Notes: generated from the letters alone by a model not told the origin. 64,000 bases of DNA from Citrobacter sp. 18056 (GCA_902706235.1 CACSJR010000020.1:40381-104380), one strand, 5' to 3'. Counted from the first letter of the stretch, positions 1-10,142 are shown. A program made the numbers and translations.

Positions 1-1
1 G

Positions 2-736
2 TTGTGGATCCTCGCGGTATTTGTGGCGGGCGTCTGGCTGATGCGCGCCGCCGGCTGCGTGGTCAATGATTACGCAGACCGCAAAATCGACGGCCATGTT
101 AAACGCACGGCACATCGACCTTTACCCAGCGGTGACGTGAGCGAAAAAGCGGCGCGTACGCTGTTTATCGTGCTGGTGGTGCTGTCGTTCCTGCTGGTAC
201 TGACGCTCAATAAGATGACCATTCTGCTGTCGGTGGCAGGTCTGGCGCTGGCGTGGGTGTATCCATTTATGAAGCGTTACACCCATCTGCCGCAAGTGGT
301 GCTGGGCGCGGCGTTTGGCTGGTCGATTCCGATGGCCTATGCCGCCGTGAGTGAATCGCTGCCCCTGAGTTGCTGGCTGATGTTCCTCGCCAATATTTGC
401 TGGGCCGTGGCGTACGACACCCAGTACGCAATGGTCGACAGAGATGACGACCTGAAGATTGGCGTGAAATCGACGGCTATTCTGTTCGGTAAACAGGACA
501 AACTGATCATCGGCATTTTGCAGGTGGCCGTACTGGCGCTGATGGCCGCCGTGGGCTGGATGAGCGGTTTAAACTGGGCGTTCTACTGGTCGATTTTTGT
601 CGCCGGTGCGCTGTTCGTTTACCAGCAGAAACTGATTAAAGACCGTGACCGTGATGCCTGTTTTAAGGCGTTTCTGAACAATAACTACGTGGGGCTGGTA
701 CTGTTTATCGGTCTGGCGATGAGTTACATGGTTTAA
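2..736 (+). CDS. ubiA: 4-hydroxybenzoate octaprenyltransferase, 5' end cut off by window
   Basis: Inner-membrane prenyltransferase that attaches the octaprenyl chain to 4-hydroxybenzoate, the second step of ubiquinone synthesis. The visible 244 residues are very close to E. coli UbiA (290 aa); about 46 N-terminal residues lie before the window. The first Asp-rich motif ([11 protein letters not shown]) and the second ([13 protein letters not shown]) that bind Mg-diphosphate are both present, followed by several hydrophobic membrane helices. The first codon in the window is a TTG (Leu) inside the gene, not a start. The upstream partner ubiC would lie outside the window. The gene ends convergently with plsB, with a REP-like hairpin and a terminator between them. 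Identification is by recognised family similarity and is secure. Confidence 0.97.
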   Translation: MWILAVFVAGVWLMRAAGCVVNDYADRKIDGHVKRTAHRPLPSGDVSEKAARTLFIVLVVLSFLLVLTLNKMTILLSVAGLALAWVYPFMKRYTHLPQVVLGAAFGWSIPMAYAAVSESLPLSCWLMFLANICWAVAYDTQYAMVDRDDDLKIGVKSTAILFGKQDKLIIGILQVAVLALMAAVGWMSGLNWAFYWSIFVAGALFVYQQKLIKDRDRDACFKAFLNNNYVGLVLFIGLAMSYMV

Positions 737-741
737 TTTTT

Positions 742-770
742 CCCCGGCGGCGCATTGCTTGCCGGGCAGG
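742..770. repeat. REP-like palindromic unit
   Basis: A GC-rich imperfect hairpin with CCCGGC and GCCGGG arms just after the ubiA stop. Read on the minus strand it resembles the REP units at 37094, 42855 and 46812 in this window. It lies between the convergent genes ubiA and plsB, the usual place for such units, and may stabilise the ubiA 3' end. Confidence 0.6.
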
Positions 771-790
771 ACCACCTGGCAACAAAAACA

Positions 791-828
791 AAAAAGGCGG
801 AGCCATTCACATGGCTCCGCCTTTTTTT
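791..828. terminator. Bidirectional rho-independent terminator, ubiA/plsB
   Basis: A perfect 10-bp stem (GGCGGAGCCA / TGGCTCCGCC) with a 6-base loop is flanked by a run of A on the left and seven T on the right, so it can act for both convergent genes. Confidence 0.9.
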
Positions 829-839
829 ATGTACTGACA

Positions 840-3260
840 TTAAGCGTCCTGACTGGCGCTCTCGATAGTCAGACGGACGTCCGGTGCCAGCAGTTCGGCC
901 AGCAGCTGATAGATTTTCATCGTCTCAGCCGGTTCGGCATCGCCACTGTCGCTGATGTAGCCTTCGTCGCGCAGGGTCAGCACCAGAGTACTGAACACCG
1001 CTTTGTCGAAGAACTCCGGCGCATTGATGCCGTGCAGCACCGACAGACGCTGAGCCACGGTACGGCTCTCTTTTTCAAGCGTGCTACGGTTGATGGACGG
1101 ATTCGCGCTCAGCAGCCAGAAGGTTATCGCGTAACGTTGCAGCGTTTCACGTGCTCCGGCGGCCAACAGCTGCAGGGTGCGGGAGTGCGACGGATTAATG
1201 CGAACATCGTCGTTCTCAATAGTCACCAGTTCCTGACGCTGCATTTCTGCCAGCAGCTCGTCAATCACGCCCGCCAGCTCTTCCTTTTCCCAGCGCAGGA
1301 ACAGTTCGGATTTCAGCATCGGATACAGCATCTCCACATGACGGACCATCTCGGTGCGCGAGATAGTGCGATGCTGCGTAACGATGGCCGCCAGCAGGGA
1401 CGGGATCATCAGCATGTGGGTGATGTTGTTGCGATAGTAAGTCATCAGCACTGCCTGCTCGCGCGGCAGAATGATGATATCGCCGATGGTGTCTTTCTCG
1501 ACTTCGAACTTGTTCATCTGCAACGCGTGGTCAATCAGCGCGCTGGCAGTGACCGACGGCACCGTGGCATCTGCTGCGTACGGCACATTGCGCATCAGCT
1601 GCAGATAGCAATCCAACTGTTCGGTCAGCTGCTCGCGAGTCAGAGAACGTTGGCGCGACGCCAGCAGCGCAGTCACACACAGGTTCATGGCGTTAGCCGC
1701 GCCCGCGTTGTTAATACGCACCATCAGATCATCGGCGATGTTATTCACCGTTGGCGTCAGCCATGCCGGGCGAATGGATTCAATCGGATCGATTGATTCA
1801 CGCCATTCCGGCACGTGCTGGTTCAGGTAGGTCATCAGCGGCAACGGTTCGCCAAAGTTGACGTAACCCTGGCCGAGATTGCGCAGCTTGCTTAACCCGC
1901 GCAGCATCTGCGGCAGGCTCTCTTTCTCTTTAGTCGCACCACGCAGTTCTTTCGCGTAAGTTCCCACTTCCATCACATGCTCATAGCCGATGTAGATCGG
2001 TACGAGGGTGATAGGTCGGGTGCCGCCGCGCAGCATTGCCTGAATGGTCATCGACAGGGTGCCGGTTTTCGGGTCCAGCAGACGACCGGTACGGGAACGC
2101 CCGCCTTCCACGAAGTATTCTACGGAGTAACCACGGCTGAACAGCTCGCCGAGGTATTCACGGAACACAGTGGAATAGAGCTTGTTGCCCTTGAAGGTAC
2201 GACGGATAAAGAACGCGCCCAGACGACGGAAAATCGGGCCGGCTGGCCAGAAGTTCAGGTTGATGCCCGCGGCGATATGCGGCGGCACCAGCCCCTGGTG
2301 ATAGAGCACGTAGGACAGCAGCATGTAGTCCATGTGACTGCGGTGGCAGGGCACATACACAATTTCATGGCCATCGTGAGCCAGCTGGCGCACGCGCTCG
2401 GCGTTATTCACGTTGATCCCCTGGTACAAACGGTTCCAGGTGAAGCCCAGCACGCGGTCAGTGAGGCGAATCATTTCGTAAGAGAAGTTGGCGGCAATCT
2501 CTTCCATCAGGGCGACGGCGTTTTGCTGCGCTTTCTCATGGGAAATTTTCTTGCTGCGCGCTTCGTCTTCTACCGCGCGGGCAATCGCTTTGGACGCCAG
2601 CAGCTTGTTAAACAAGTCCTGACGTGCAGGTAGGCGTGGGCCTACGGCCGCCAGACGCTGACGGGCAAAGTGCGTTCGTGCCACACGGGCCAGCTTCTGT
2701 GCGATAATTTTGTCGGTGCCGTGCTCGGTGGCCATGCGGCGCAGCGAAACGGACGGTGAGAAACGCACGAAGCTGTCGCGACCGAGCCAGGTCACGGCAA
2801 AGAATTTCTGGAAGCCATTCATCATGCGCAGCGGCGGGTTGACTTCGCCTTTTTCGCGGCCCGGAGAGCGACCAAACATCACGGACACCGGCACCATCTG
2901 CACATCAAGTTCTGGATTGCTGCGATGCAAATCCAGATAATTGTGGAACAGCTTGATAGACTCTTCTTTCGGCGTGTAATACGTAAACGCACGCGGCCCG
3001 CCGTGAATGAACACGTAACGCGGCAGCTCGGTGCCGTCGATTTCGAGCGGCTCAAGCGGGTCCGGAAGACCGTGCGCCAGACATTGGGCGCGTAAAGTCA
3101 GCAGATCTGCCTTCGAGTTATACGGCAGAACGTACATAATAGGGCGTGAGGTATCGAGTCCAAGTTCCTCAGCAGGATTTGCCGGGATAGACTTACTTTT
3201 TACCAGCACGCTTAATGGTAAATTCAGTAATTTGTAGTAAATTCGTGGCCAGCCAGACAT
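840..3260 (-). CDS. plsB: Glycerol-3-phosphate 1-O-acyltransferase
   Basis: Inner-membrane enzyme that acylates sn-glycerol 3-phosphate at position 1 using acyl-CoA or acyl-ACP, the first committed step of phospholipid synthesis. The 806-residue product matches the usual 807 aa of enterobacterial PlsB from the start ([13 protein letters not shown]) to the end. The acyltransferase block I motif HRSHMDY (HX4D) lies at about residues 306-312; EGGRSRTG and a later PIYIGYE block follow. It is divergent from dgkA, as in E. coli, with 129 bases between the two starts. No truncation or frameshift is seen. Confidence 0.98.
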   Translation of the reverse strand: MSGWPRIYYKLLNLPLSVLVKSKSIPANPAEELGLDTSRPIMYVLPYNSKADLLTLRAQCLAHGLPDPLEPLEIDGTELPRYVFIHGGPRAFTYYTPKEESIKLFHNYLDLHRSNPELDVQMVPVSVMFGRSPGREKGEVNPPLRMMNGFQKFFAVTWLGRDSFVRFSPSVSLRRMATEHGTDKIIAQKLARVARTHFARQRLAAVGPRLPARQDLFNKLLASKAIARAVEDEARSKKISHEKAQQNAVALMEEIAANFSYEMIRLTDRVLGFTWNRLYQGINVNNAERVRQLAHDGHEIVYVPCHRSHMDYMLLSYVLYHQGLVPPHIAAGINLNFWPAGPIFRRLGAFFIRRTFKGNKLYSTVFREYLGELFSRGYSVEYFVEGGRSRTGRLLDPKTGTLSMTIQAMLRGGTRPITLVPIYIGYEHVMEVGTYAKELRGATKEKESLPQMLRGLSKLRNLGQGYVNFGEPLPLMTYLNQHVPEWRESIDPIESIRPAWLTPTVNNIADDLMVRINNAGAANAMNLCVTALLASRQRSLTREQLTEQLDCYLQLMRNVPYAADATVPSVTASALIDHALQMNKFEVEKDTIGDIIILPREQAVLMTYYRNNITHMLMIPSLLAAIVTQHRTISRTEMVRHVEMLYPMLKSELFLRWEKEELAGVIDELLAEMQRQELVTIENDDVRINPSHSRTLQLLAAGARETLQRYAITFWLLSANPSINRSTLEKESRTVAQRLSVLHGINAPEFFDKAVFSTLVLTLRDEGYISDSGDAEPAETMKIYQLLAELLAPDVRLTIESASQDA

Positions 3261-3389
3261 AAACGATGTAAAGCCTCTGGTTAATCATGCAAATGCGCCG
3301 CAAGGATAACAGAAAGTGCACAGAATATCTGTTCTACCGCGTCAGGCGCGCAGTGACATTGATGCTAAATAATGTAAAAGGTTCTTTTG

Positions 3390-3758
3390 ATGGCAAATGA
3401 TACCACCGGGTTAACCCGAATCTTCAAAGCAGCAGGCTACTCCTGGAAAGGTTTTCGTGCCGCATGGCAAAACGAAGCCGCGTTCCGCCAGGAAGGCGTT
3501 GCCGCCGTTATCGCCATCATTCTCGCCTGTTGGTTAGATGTGGATGCCATCACCCGAGTGTTACTGATTGGCTCAGTGCTTCTGGTGATGATAGTGGAAA
3601 TTATCAACAGTGCGATTGAAGCGGTGGTTGACCGCATTGGGACGGAACGCCACGAACTGTCAGGTCGTGCAAAAGATATGGGTTCCGCCGCGGTGTTTCT
3701 GGCAATTGGTGTCGCCTTACTCACCTGGGTAACGCTGTTGTGGTCGCATTATCGATAA
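3390..3758 (+). CDS. dgkA: Diacylglycerol kinase, integral membrane
   Basis: Small trimeric inner-membrane kinase that phosphorylates diacylglycerol released during membrane-derived oligosaccharide synthesis, returning it to the phospholipid pool as phosphatidate. The 122-residue protein has the DgkA length, an amphipathic N-terminus, three membrane helices and the conserved active-site stretch EIINSAIEAVVDRIG followed by ELSGRAKDMGSAAV. The ATG at 3390 was chosen; the TTG three bases upstream would add one residue but the family begins MAN. The gene is divergent from plsB and precedes lexA by 109 bases. Confidence 0.97.
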   Translation: MANDTTGLTRIFKAAGYSWKGFRAAWQNEAAFRQEGVAAVIAIILACWLDVDAITRVLLIGSVLLVMIVEIINSAIEAVVDRIGTERHELSGRAKDMGSAAVFLAIGVALLTWVTLLWSHYR

Positions 3759-3822
3759 CACCCGCAGAATTACGCAAACGTCTGGTTTTTTGTGCGTTTT
3801 GCGGTTCCAAATTCGCCATTAA

Positions 3823-3838
3823 CTGTATATACTCACAG
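3823..3838 (+). promoter_or_regulatory. LexA operator (SOS box) 1 of lexA
   Basis: CTGTATATACTCACAG fits the CTGT-N8-ACAG SOS box exactly at both half-sites. It is the upstream member of a pair 21 bases apart in front of lexA, the arrangement that gives LexA autoregulation in enterobacteria. Confidence 0.95.
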
Positions 3839-3843
3839 CATAA

Positions 3844-3859
3844 CTGTATATACACCCAG
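3844..3859 (+). promoter_or_regulatory. LexA operator (SOS box) 2 of lexA
   Basis: CTGTATATACACCCAG is the second SOS box; its right half (CCAG) deviates from ACAG by one base. It ends nine bases before the lexA ATG and overlaps the likely Shine-Dalgarno region (CAGGGGG). Confidence 0.94.
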
Positions 3860-3867
3860 GGGGCGGA

Positions 3868-4476
3868 ATGAAAGCGTTAACGACCAGGCAGCAAGAGGTG
3901 TTCGATCTTATCCGGGATCACATCAGCCAGACGGGCATGCCGCCAACGCGTGCGGAAATCGCGCAGCGCTTGGGGTTCCGTTCCCCGAACGCGGCTGAAG
4001 AGCACTTGAAAGCGCTGGCACGTAAAGGCGTTCTTGAGATTGTTTCCGGTGCCTCTCGTGGCATTCGTCTTCTGGTAGAAGAAGAAACCGGTATCCCGCT
4101 GATCGGGCGTGTTGCGGCGGGTGAACCCCTGCTGGCACAGCAGCATATCGAAGGCCACTACCAGGTTGACCCGGCGATGTTCAAGCCGAGCGCCGATTTC
4201 CTGCTGCGCGTCAGCGGAATGTCGATGCGTGATATCGGTATTCTCGACGGGGATTTGCTCGCGGTTCATAAAACGCAGGATGTGCGTAATGGTCAGGTCG
4301 TTGTCGCCCGTATCGACGATGAAGTGACGGTTAAGCGCCTGAAAAAGCAGGGCAGCACCGTTGAACTGTTGCCTGAAAATAGCGAGTTTTCTCCGATTGT
4401 GGTCGATCTGCGTCAGCAGAGCTTCTCCATCGAAGGGCTGGCGGTTGGCGTTATTCGCAACGGCGAGTGGCTGTAA
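3868..4476 (+). CDS. lexA: LexA SOS-response transcriptional repressor
   Basis: Dimeric repressor of the DNA-damage regulon that cleaves itself when RecA filaments form on single-stranded DNA. The 202 residues match the E. coli length. An N-terminal winged helix (residues 1-70) is followed by the Ala84-Gly85 cleavage site in VAAGEP and by the peptidase S24 dyad, Ser119 in SGMSM and Lys156 in TVKRLK. Two SOS boxes precede the ATG, so the gene represses itself. The MATE gene dinF follows on the same strand after 138 bases and is probably cotranscribed, as in E. coli. Confidence 0.99.
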   Translation: MKALTTRQQEVFDLIRDHISQTGMPPTRAEIAQRLGFRSPNAAEEHLKALARKGVLEIVSGASRGIRLLVEEETGIPLIGRVAAGEPLLAQQHIEGHYQVDPAMFKPSADFLLRVSGMSMRDIGILDGDLLAVHKTQDVRNGQVVVARIDDEVTVKRLKKQGSTVELLPENSEFSPIVVDLRQQSFSIEGLAVGVIRNGEWL

Positions 4477-4614
4477 TTAGCTTTAGACACCCTCAATAAT
4501 TCACGTTGCGTTCAGGCATACATCGCCAGAACATCAGCACGTAAGTTTTGACGGGAAGAGTGGCGCTATTCTGGCGTCACTTCGTTTTACCCATTCACAA
4601 TCACAGGTTTTCTC

Positions 4615-5934
4615 ATGCCGCTCTTCACCACTGCAGACAAGGCATTGTGGCGTCTCGCGCTGCCGATGATTTTCTCAAATATCACCGTGCCGCTGTTGGG
4701 TCTGGTGGATACGGCGGTCATCGGTCATCTTGATAGTCCTGTTTATCTCGGCGGCGTGGCGATCGGTTCCATGGCGACCAGTTTCCTGTTCATGCTGTTG
4801 TTGTTCCTGCGCATGAGCACCACCGGCCTCACCGCACAGGCCTACGGCGCTCAAGACCCTGTACGTCTGGCTCGCGCGCTGGTACAGCCTCTGCTGCTGG
4901 CGCTGGGGGCGGGCCTGGTGATTGTTGTGTTCCGCACCCCTCTGATTGACCTGGCGCTGCACATTGTCGGCGGCAGCGATGCCGTACTGGAACAGGCGCG
5001 GCGTTTCCTCGAAATCCGTTGGTTAAGTGCCCCTGCGTCCCTGGCAAACCTGGTTCTGCTCGGCTGGCTGCTCGGCGTGCAATACGCGCGCGCGCCGGTG
5101 ATTTTGCTGGTGGTCGGCAACGTCTTAAACATCGTGCTCGATTTATGGCTGGTGATGGGCCTGCACATGAACGTGCAGGGCGCAGCGTTGGCGACAGCGT
5201 GTTCCGAATACGCGACCTTTTTCATTGGCTTGCTGATGGTACGGCGCGTGCTGCACCTGCGCGGTATATCGCTGGATATGCTCAAAGAGGCCTGGCGAGG
5301 CAATATCCGCCGCCTGCTGGCGTTGAACCGCGACATCATGCTGCGCTCGCTACTCCTGCAACTCTGTTTTGGTGCACTCACAGTATTTGGCGCACGGCTG
5401 GGCAGCGATATCGTCGCCGTGAACGCGGTACTGATGACAATGCTCACCTTCACCGCCTACGCCCTGGATGGTTTCGCCTATGCGGTGGAAGCACATTCCG
5501 GCCAGGCTTACGGCGCGCGGGATGACAGCCAGCTATTGGACGTCTGGAAAGCGGCCTGTCGTCAGTCCGGAATTGTTGCTCTGGCCTTTGCGCTGATTTA
5601 TTGCTTGGCGGGGGAGCACATTGTCGCGATGCTGACGTCGATAACCCAACTGCGCGAGCTGGCCGATCGCTACGTCATCTGGCAGGTGGTTTTACCGGTG
5701 ATCGGCGTGTGGTGTTATCTGCTCGACGGGATGTTTATCGGCGCAACGCGCGGGGCGGAAATGCGTAACAGCATGGCGGTGGCGGCCGCCGGTTTTGCTC
5801 TCACGCTGCTGACGGTGCCGGTGTTAGGTAACCACGGATTGTGGTTGGCGCTGGCGGTGTTCCTGGCGCTGCGCGGGCTGTCTCTGGCGTGGATTTGGCG
5901 GCGTCACTGGCAGCAAGGAACGTGGTTTTCGTAA
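4615..5934 (+). CDS. dinF: MATE family efflux transporter, SOS-induced
   Basis: Inner-membrane multidrug and toxic compound extrusion protein; in E. coli it is cotranscribed with lexA and linked to protection against oxidative stress and bile salts. The 439-residue ORF carries about twelve hydrophobic helices in two repeated halves, starting MPLFTTADKALWRLALPMIFSN, typical of DinF. No separate LexA box was found directly in front of it, so damage induction would come by read-through from lexA. The E. coli protein is annotated slightly longer in some records; the ATG at 4615 gives the conserved N-terminus. Confidence 0.96.
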   Translation: MPLFTTADKALWRLALPMIFSNITVPLLGLVDTAVIGHLDSPVYLGGVAIGSMATSFLFMLLLFLRMSTTGLTAQAYGAQDPVRLARALVQPLLLALGAGLVIVVFRTPLIDLALHIVGGSDAVLEQARRFLEIRWLSAPASLANLVLLGWLLGVQYARAPVILLVVGNVLNIVLDLWLVMGLHMNVQGAALATACSEYATFFIGLLMVRRVLHLRGISLDMLKEAWRGNIRRLLALNRDIMLRSLLLQLCFGALTVFGARLGSDIVAVNAVLMTMLTFTAYALDGFAYAVEAHSGQAYGARDDSQLLDVWKAACRQSGIVALAFALIYCLAGEHIVAMLTSITQLRELADRYVIWQVVLPVIGVWCYLLDGMFIGATRGAEMRNSMAVAAAGFALTLLTVPVLGNHGLWLALAVFLALRGLSLAWIWRRHWQQGTWFS

Positions 5935-6081
5935 CGGCTTAATTTCACCTGGTGGTTAAAGATTCTGAATAATCCCCGGATGGCGAAATGCTTACCTATA
6001 CTCTTTATCACGTCCAGCAGAAAACGGTGTAACGGACGATGTATTTTCACTCTGCACCACCGAACTGATGAGGAATAGATC

Positions 6082-6291
6082 ATGAATAAAGACGAAGTCG
6101 GCGGCAACTGGAAACAGCTGAAAGGTAAAGTGAAAGAGAAATGGGGTAAGCTCACCGATGATGATTTTACGGTTATCGAAGGTAAGCGTGACCAGCTGGT
6201 CGGGAAAATCCAGGAACGTTACGGTTATGCGAAAGATCAGGCCGAGAACGAAGTGAAAGACTGGGAAACCCGCAACGATTACCGCTGGTAA
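6082..6291 (+). CDS. yjbJ: CsbD family stress-response protein YjbJ
   Basis: Small soluble hydrophilic protein of the CsbD family, abundant in stationary phase and under stress in E. coli; its molecular role is unknown. The 69 residues match the usual length and carry the family pattern NWKQLKGKVKEKWGKLTDDD and the C-terminal DWETRNDYRW. A good ribosome site (GAGGAA) precedes the ATG. It has its own 147-base upstream gap after dinF and ends at a hairpin shared with convergent zur. Confidence 0.96.
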   Translation: MNKDEVGGNWKQLKGKVKEKWGKLTDDDFTVIEGKRDQLVGKIQERYGYAKDQAENEVKDWETRNDYRW

Positions 6292-6332
6292 TCAAACGCA
6301 CTAGCCGTGCGTACCAGGAAGTACAACCCTCG

Positions 6333-6360
6333 GGGCGGCTTAAGGCCGCCCACTCTTTTT
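6333..6360 (+). terminator. Terminator after yjbJ
   Basis: GGGCGGCT, three bases, GGCCGCCC forms a stable stem followed by a T-rich stretch (ACTCTTTTT). It lies between the convergent genes yjbJ and zur. Confidence 0.75.
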
Positions 6361-6367
6361 CTGGGGC

Positions 6368-6889
6368 TTACTTCTGACCAGGTTTTCGTTTGATTTGAAT
6401 CGTATGGTCATGACCGCAGCAGTCCTGCGTGCGGCAAGCTTCCACTTCGACACATCCTGAGCACAGCCCATGCGCCTCAATCACATTATGACGCAGCGCA
6501 AACCCCATGCGGGCTGCCAGCGTATGCATAATGTCTTCCACCCCGTCAGCCGCTTCTTCCTTCACCACGCCACAGCGATCGCAAATAAACATCGCCGACG
6601 TATGCGACGGTTTATCAAACAGATGGCACAGCACGTAGCTATTGGTCGATTCCACCTTATGCACAAACCCTTGCTCGAGTAAAAACTCCAGCGCGCGATA
6701 AACGGTGGGCGGTTTCGCCTGCGGCTCACTGACTTTCAGCAGGTCCAGCAGGTCGTACGCGCTGATGGCGCCCTGTTGCAACGTCATCAGGCGTAACACT
6801 TCGAGGCGTTGCGGTGTCAGACGAACGCCACGTTGTGCGCAAAGCCTTTCGGCCTGCACGAGCATGTCTTGTGGAGTAGTCTGGTCCAT
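6368..6889 (-). CDS. zur: Zinc uptake transcriptional repressor Zur
   Basis: Fur-family repressor that, with bound zinc, shuts off zinc import genes such as znuABC and zinT. The 173 residues cover an N-terminal winged helix (RLTPQRLEVLRLM, then KPPTVYRALEFL as recognition helix) and a C-terminal dimerisation/metal domain with structural zinc cysteines in CDRCG and C-SGCVEVEAC. The C-terminal tail (QDCCGHDH) differs slightly from E. coli. It is divergent from the cupin gene at 7002; the 112-base gap holds no convincing Zur box but does contain a small inverted repeat near the zur start. Confidence 0.97.
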   Translation of the reverse strand: MDQTTPQDMLVQAERLCAQRGVRLTPQRLEVLRLMTLQQGAISAYDLLDLLKVSEPQAKPPTVYRALEFLLEQGFVHKVESTNSYVLCHLFDKPSHTSAMFICDRCGVVKEEAADGVEDIMHTLAARMGFALRHNVIEAHGLCSGCVEVEACRTQDCCGHDHTIQIKRKPGQK

Positions 6890-7001
6890 AGGCGCCTCGA
6901 ATCGGGTGTAAAGTAAACGCCTACTTTATCATGTTATGGCCGAAACGCCGATAACCTGCAGGGTATGCTATACCTGACGCATCACTACCTGAGGGAACAC
7001 C

Positions 7002-7490
7002 ATGAAAAGACCAGACTGTATTCGACACTGGCGCGAGCTGGAAGAGCCTGATAACGCCGGTTATCCCGATAGCAAAGAGCTGTTTTCCGTTGGCGCGCCG
7101 TTGGCCCGCAAGTTGGGCCTGATGCGTCTCGGCATTCACCATGAGCGTCTTTCACCTGGCAGACGCACCTCCTATCCCCACGCCGAAAGCGATGAAGAAG
7201 AGTTTATCTACGTGATTGAAGGCCGCCCTCAGGCGTGGATCAACGGCTACCTCTGGCAGCTGGAACCGGGCGACAGCGTGGGATTCCCGTCAGGCACTGG
7301 TGTCTGCCACACCTTCATCAATAATACTGAGGAAGAGGTGGAGTTACTGGTCGTCGGTGAAGTGAATAAAAAACACAACCGGATATATTATCCGCTAAAT
7401 CCCGAGTACGCCGCGACCCGCCAGGACCGATGGGTGGACCATCCACCACAGTTTTTTGGTCCACACGACGGGAAACCTTCCCGGAAATAA
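7002..7490 (+). CDS. Cupin-domain protein of unknown function
   Basis: A 162-residue single-domain cupin. The two cupin motifs are visible: the first around YPHAESDEEEFIYVIEG, and the second around GDSVGFPSGTGVCHTFINN, with likely metal ligands in the His and Glu positions. The C-terminal end (DRWVDHPPQFFGPHDGKP) is a conserved tail in this subgroup. ATG at 7002 is preceded by GAGGGA. It lies divergently from zur, with no gene in the same transcript. Enzyme or storage function cannot be told from sequence; cupins of this shape include sugar and small-molecule binders. Confidence 0.85.
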   Translation: MKRPDCIRHWRELEEPDNAGYPDSKELFSVGAPLARKLGLMRLGIHHERLSPGRRTSYPHAESDEEEFIYVIEGRPQAWINGYLWQLEPGDSVGFPSGTGVCHTFINNTEEEVELLVVGEVNKKHNRIYYPLNPEYAATRQDRWVDHPPQFFGPHDGKPSRK

Positions 7491-7666
7491 TAATCTCTTC
7501 TATAAATAGTGAGGGGCGACGCATATTCCAACGTTATCACAGCGCCCCTTAACTCAAATCACCCTAATTGACTGCTTTTTACATCGTTATTCACAGCAAT
7601 AGATCGACCCTTTTCGGCGGATAACTGAAAGGGGATTAACGTTCATCTGCAAATAACGAGCATATC

Positions 7667-8977
7667 GTGAAAAAAAATATCAAATATTCTGTGGTGTCTG
7701 CGGCTGTCTCCCTGTTTATGGCAAATCAGGCGGGAGCGGCCAATACGTGGTCAGAGGCAAGAAATGATGCAATGGGGGGAACCGGCGTGGCGTCGGCGAA
7801 CTATGGGAGTGCGGTGCTGATTAACCCCGCGCTGCTGGCGAAGTCACAACCGGATGATGATGTCTCTGTCGTTATTCCATCTGTGGGAGCGCAGATTACC
7901 GACAAAGACAATCTTCGTGATCAGATTGATGATATCAGCAATGAAATCGACCATTACAAAAGCGTACTCGATAACCTGACGCCGCAAGGGATCTTCCTGG
8001 ATCCAGCAGGCACATTAAATCAGTTCCAGAGTGCGGCGGGGGATCTGGCCGGGCAACTGGACGATCTGCGTGGCAAAACGGCGCGGGCAAATGCTGGCGC
8101 GGGGATCGCGGTGAGCGTGCCGACCTCGGCGGTCTCGCTTGCGTTCGTTACCAAAGCCTACGCCCATGCTCGGGCCAGTTCGAACATCGATCAGAGCGAT
8201 ATCGACTACCTGCGCAACATTCAGAACTCTGACGCGTTTGCCGCCACCCAGGCAGCCAATGCGGTGCTGAACGGTAGTGATCAGATAACCAATAATCTGA
8301 ACTCCACTGCGTCGGGGAAAGCGGCGATTGTGTCCGATTACGGCATCGCTATTGCGCGTAAGTTCGATATCGGCGGCGTGCCGGTGTCGCTCGGTGTGAC
8401 ACCGAAACTGCAACAAACCTGGCTCTACAATTACACCACGTCTATCGACAATTATCACAGCGATGACTGGAAGAACAGTAAGTACCGTAATGACGACACC
8501 GGCTTTAACGTCGATGCGGGTCTCGCGGCGGACTTTGGCGAAAACTGGACTGTTGGCCTGAGTGGGCAGAACCTGATGTCTCGCGATATCGACACCAAAG
8601 ACGTGCGCATCAAGAACAACGCGACCGGCGTGACCACCAACTACAAAGACACGTATCAAATCCGACCGTTGGTGACTGCGGGCGTGGCGTGGCATACCGA
8701 TTTACTGACGCTGACCGCCGACGGCGACCTGACGGAAACCAAAGGCTTCAAAACTGAAGACGATTCGCAATACGTTGGCGTCGGGGCGGAAGTGACACCA
8801 TTGAGCTGGCTGGCGGTGCGTGCGGGTTACCGTGCTGACGTCAAAGGCAACGACAGCAACATCTTCACCGCCGGTGTGGGCTTTGCCCCACTGAACACGG
8901 TGCATGTCGACCTGATGGGTCTGTATGGCGAAGATGAAACCTGGGGGGCGGGGGTGCAGCTGGGCCTGACATTCTGA
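7667..8977 (+). CDS. TraF-like predicted outer-membrane beta-barrel protein
   Basis: A 436-residue exported protein that starts at a GTG (no ATG in frame nearby) with a clear signal peptide, probable cleavage after QAGA at residue 24-25. The mature part begins with an [18 protein letters not shown] stretch and an INPALLA motif, a pattern shared by the FadL/PorV-like barrels and by proteins annotated as TraF (TraF_2 family); the C-terminus ends in alternating strands with a final LTF, typical of an outer-membrane signature. A region around residues 85-135 is helical and polar. No conjugation genes lie nearby, so the TraF label should not be read as a transfer function. It stands alone between its own terminator and the cupin gene. 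Confidence 0.8.
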   Translation: MKKNIKYSVVSAAVSLFMANQAGAANTWSEARNDAMGGTGVASANYGSAVLINPALLAKSQPDDDVSVVIPSVGAQITDKDNLRDQIDDISNEIDHYKSVLDNLTPQGIFLDPAGTLNQFQSAAGDLAGQLDDLRGKTARANAGAGIAVSVPTSAVSLAFVTKAYAHARASSNIDQSDIDYLRNIQNSDAFAATQAANAVLNGSDQITNNLNSTASGKAAIVSDYGIAIARKFDIGGVPVSLGVTPKLQQTWLYNYTTSIDNYHSDDWKNSKYRNDDTGFNVDAGLAADFGENWTVGLSGQNLMSRDIDTKDVRIKNNATGVTTNYKDTYQIRPLVTAGVAWHTDLLTLTADGDLTETKGFKTEDDSQYVGVGAEVTPLSWLAVRAGYRADVKGNDSNIFTAGVGFAPLNTVHVDLMGLYGEDETWGAGVQLGLTF

Positions 8978-8982
8978 CAATC

Positions 8983-9008
8983 GCGGAGGCCATGCGCCTC
9001 CGCTTTTT
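8983..9008 (+). terminator. Terminator after the TraF-like gene
   Basis: An 8-bp perfect stem GCGGAGGC / GCCTCCGC with a 5-base loop and five T residues starts six bases after the stop codon. Confidence 0.88.
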
Positions 9009-9059
9009 CTTTGTGCTATAGTAGCGCCCCATTTTCCACCGGATGCTCAATACTTCGCC

Positions 9060-10058
9060 ATGCTGCCAGAAACACAATCCTCCGCTTATCCTGCGCACCG
9101 TTTCTCCATCGCACCGATGCTCGACTGGACGGACAGGCATTGTCGTTACTTCCTGCGCCTGTTGTCCCGCCACACGCTGCTGTACACCGAAATGGTGACC
9201 ACCGGGGCGATTATTCACGGCAAAGGCGATTACCTGGCGTACAGCGAGGATGAACATCCGCTGGCTCTGCAGCTGGGCGGTAGCGATCCGGCTGCACTGG
9301 CGCATTGCGCGAAGCTTGCAGAAGAACGCGGCTACGACGAAATTAACCTCAACGTCGGCTGTCCGTCTGACCGCGTACAGAACGGCATGTTTGGCGCCTG
9401 CCTGATGGGCAATGCCCAGCTGGTTGCCGACAGCGTTAAAGCGATGCGTGACGTGGTGTCGATTCCGGTGACGGTCAAAACCCGCATCGGCATTGACGAC
9501 CAGGACAGCTACGAATTTCTCTGCGACTTTATCAACACTGTGTCCGGTAACGGCGAATGCGAGATGTTCATCATCCACGCGCGTAAAGCCTGGCTTTCCG
9601 GCCTCAGCCCGAAAGAAAACCGTGAAATTCCCCCGTTGGATTATCCTCGCGTTTATCAGCTCAAGCGCGACTTTCCGCACCTGACGATGTCGATTAACGG
9701 CGGCATCAAATCGCTGGCCGAAGCTAACGCGCATTTGCAGCATATGGACGGCGTCATGGTAGGCCGCGAGGCGTATCAGAATCCGGGTATTCTGGCGTCG
9801 GTCGACCGTGAGATTTTTGGCGTTGAAGGCGTCGATCCGGATCCGGTTGATGTGGTTCGTGCCATGTATCCTTACATCGAACGTGAGTTGAGCAACGGCA
9901 CTTATCTTGGTCACGTGACACGTCACATGCTCGGCCTGTTCCAGGGCATTCCGGGTGCACGCCAGTGGCGTCGCTACCTCAGTGAAAACGCACATAAAGC
10001 GGGTGCCAATATCGACGTGCTCGAACAGGCACTCCAGCTGGTGGCGAATAAGCGTTAA
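9060..10058 (+). CDS. dusA: tRNA-dihydrouridine synthase A
   Basis: FMN-dependent enzyme that reduces uridines 20 and 20a in the tRNA D-loop. The 332 residues form a TIM barrel followed by a helical domain; the family signature [17 protein letters not shown] lies near the N-terminus and the catalytic cysteine is in [10 protein letters not shown]. The ATG at 9060 was kept although no strong ribosome site precedes it; the E. coli N-terminus before FSVAPMLDW is also variable. It is followed by a terminator and then pspG, the same order as in E. coli. Confidence 0.96.
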   Translation: MLPETQSSAYPAHRFSIAPMLDWTDRHCRYFLRLLSRHTLLYTEMVTTGAIIHGKGDYLAYSEDEHPLALQLGGSDPAALAHCAKLAEERGYDEINLNVGCPSDRVQNGMFGACLMGNAQLVADSVKAMRDVVSIPVTVKTRIGIDDQDSYEFLCDFINTVSGNGECEMFIIHARKAWLSGLSPKENREIPPLDYPRVYQLKRDFPHLTMSINGGIKSLAEANAHLQHMDGVMVGREAYQNPGILASVDREIFGVEGVDPDPVDVVRAMYPYIERELSNGTYLGHVTRHMLGLFQGIPGARQWRRYLSENAHKAGANIDVLEQALQLVANKR

Positions 10059-10089
10059 GAAATACGCTAAAAGTTAGTCTGATTGACCA

Positions 10090-10122
10090 CGCTTCGCAGA
10101 GTTCTGCGGGGCGTTTTCTTTT
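10090..10122 (+). terminator. Terminator after dusA
   Basis: CGCTTCGCA pairs with TGCGGGGCG (with G-U pairs) around a 6-base loop, followed by TTTTCTTTTT. It separates dusA from the sigma-54 promoter of pspG. Confidence 0.8.
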
Positions 10123-10142
10123 TAAATCAATGGAATATATTT

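Noticed and set aside
759..1796. Long open frame on the plus strand opposite plsB
   Set aside because: It is antisense to the well-conserved plsB, is His/Gln-rich as expected for a shadow frame, and resembles no protein.
7667..8977. Integrated conjugative element suggested by the TraF-like name
   Set aside because: No other transfer, integrase or relaxase gene and no attachment repeats in the surrounding housekeeping genes.
8865..9995. 376-codon minus-strand frame over dusA
   Set aside because: It spans the terminator, the intergenic gap and dusA in antisense; composition is that of a shadow frame.
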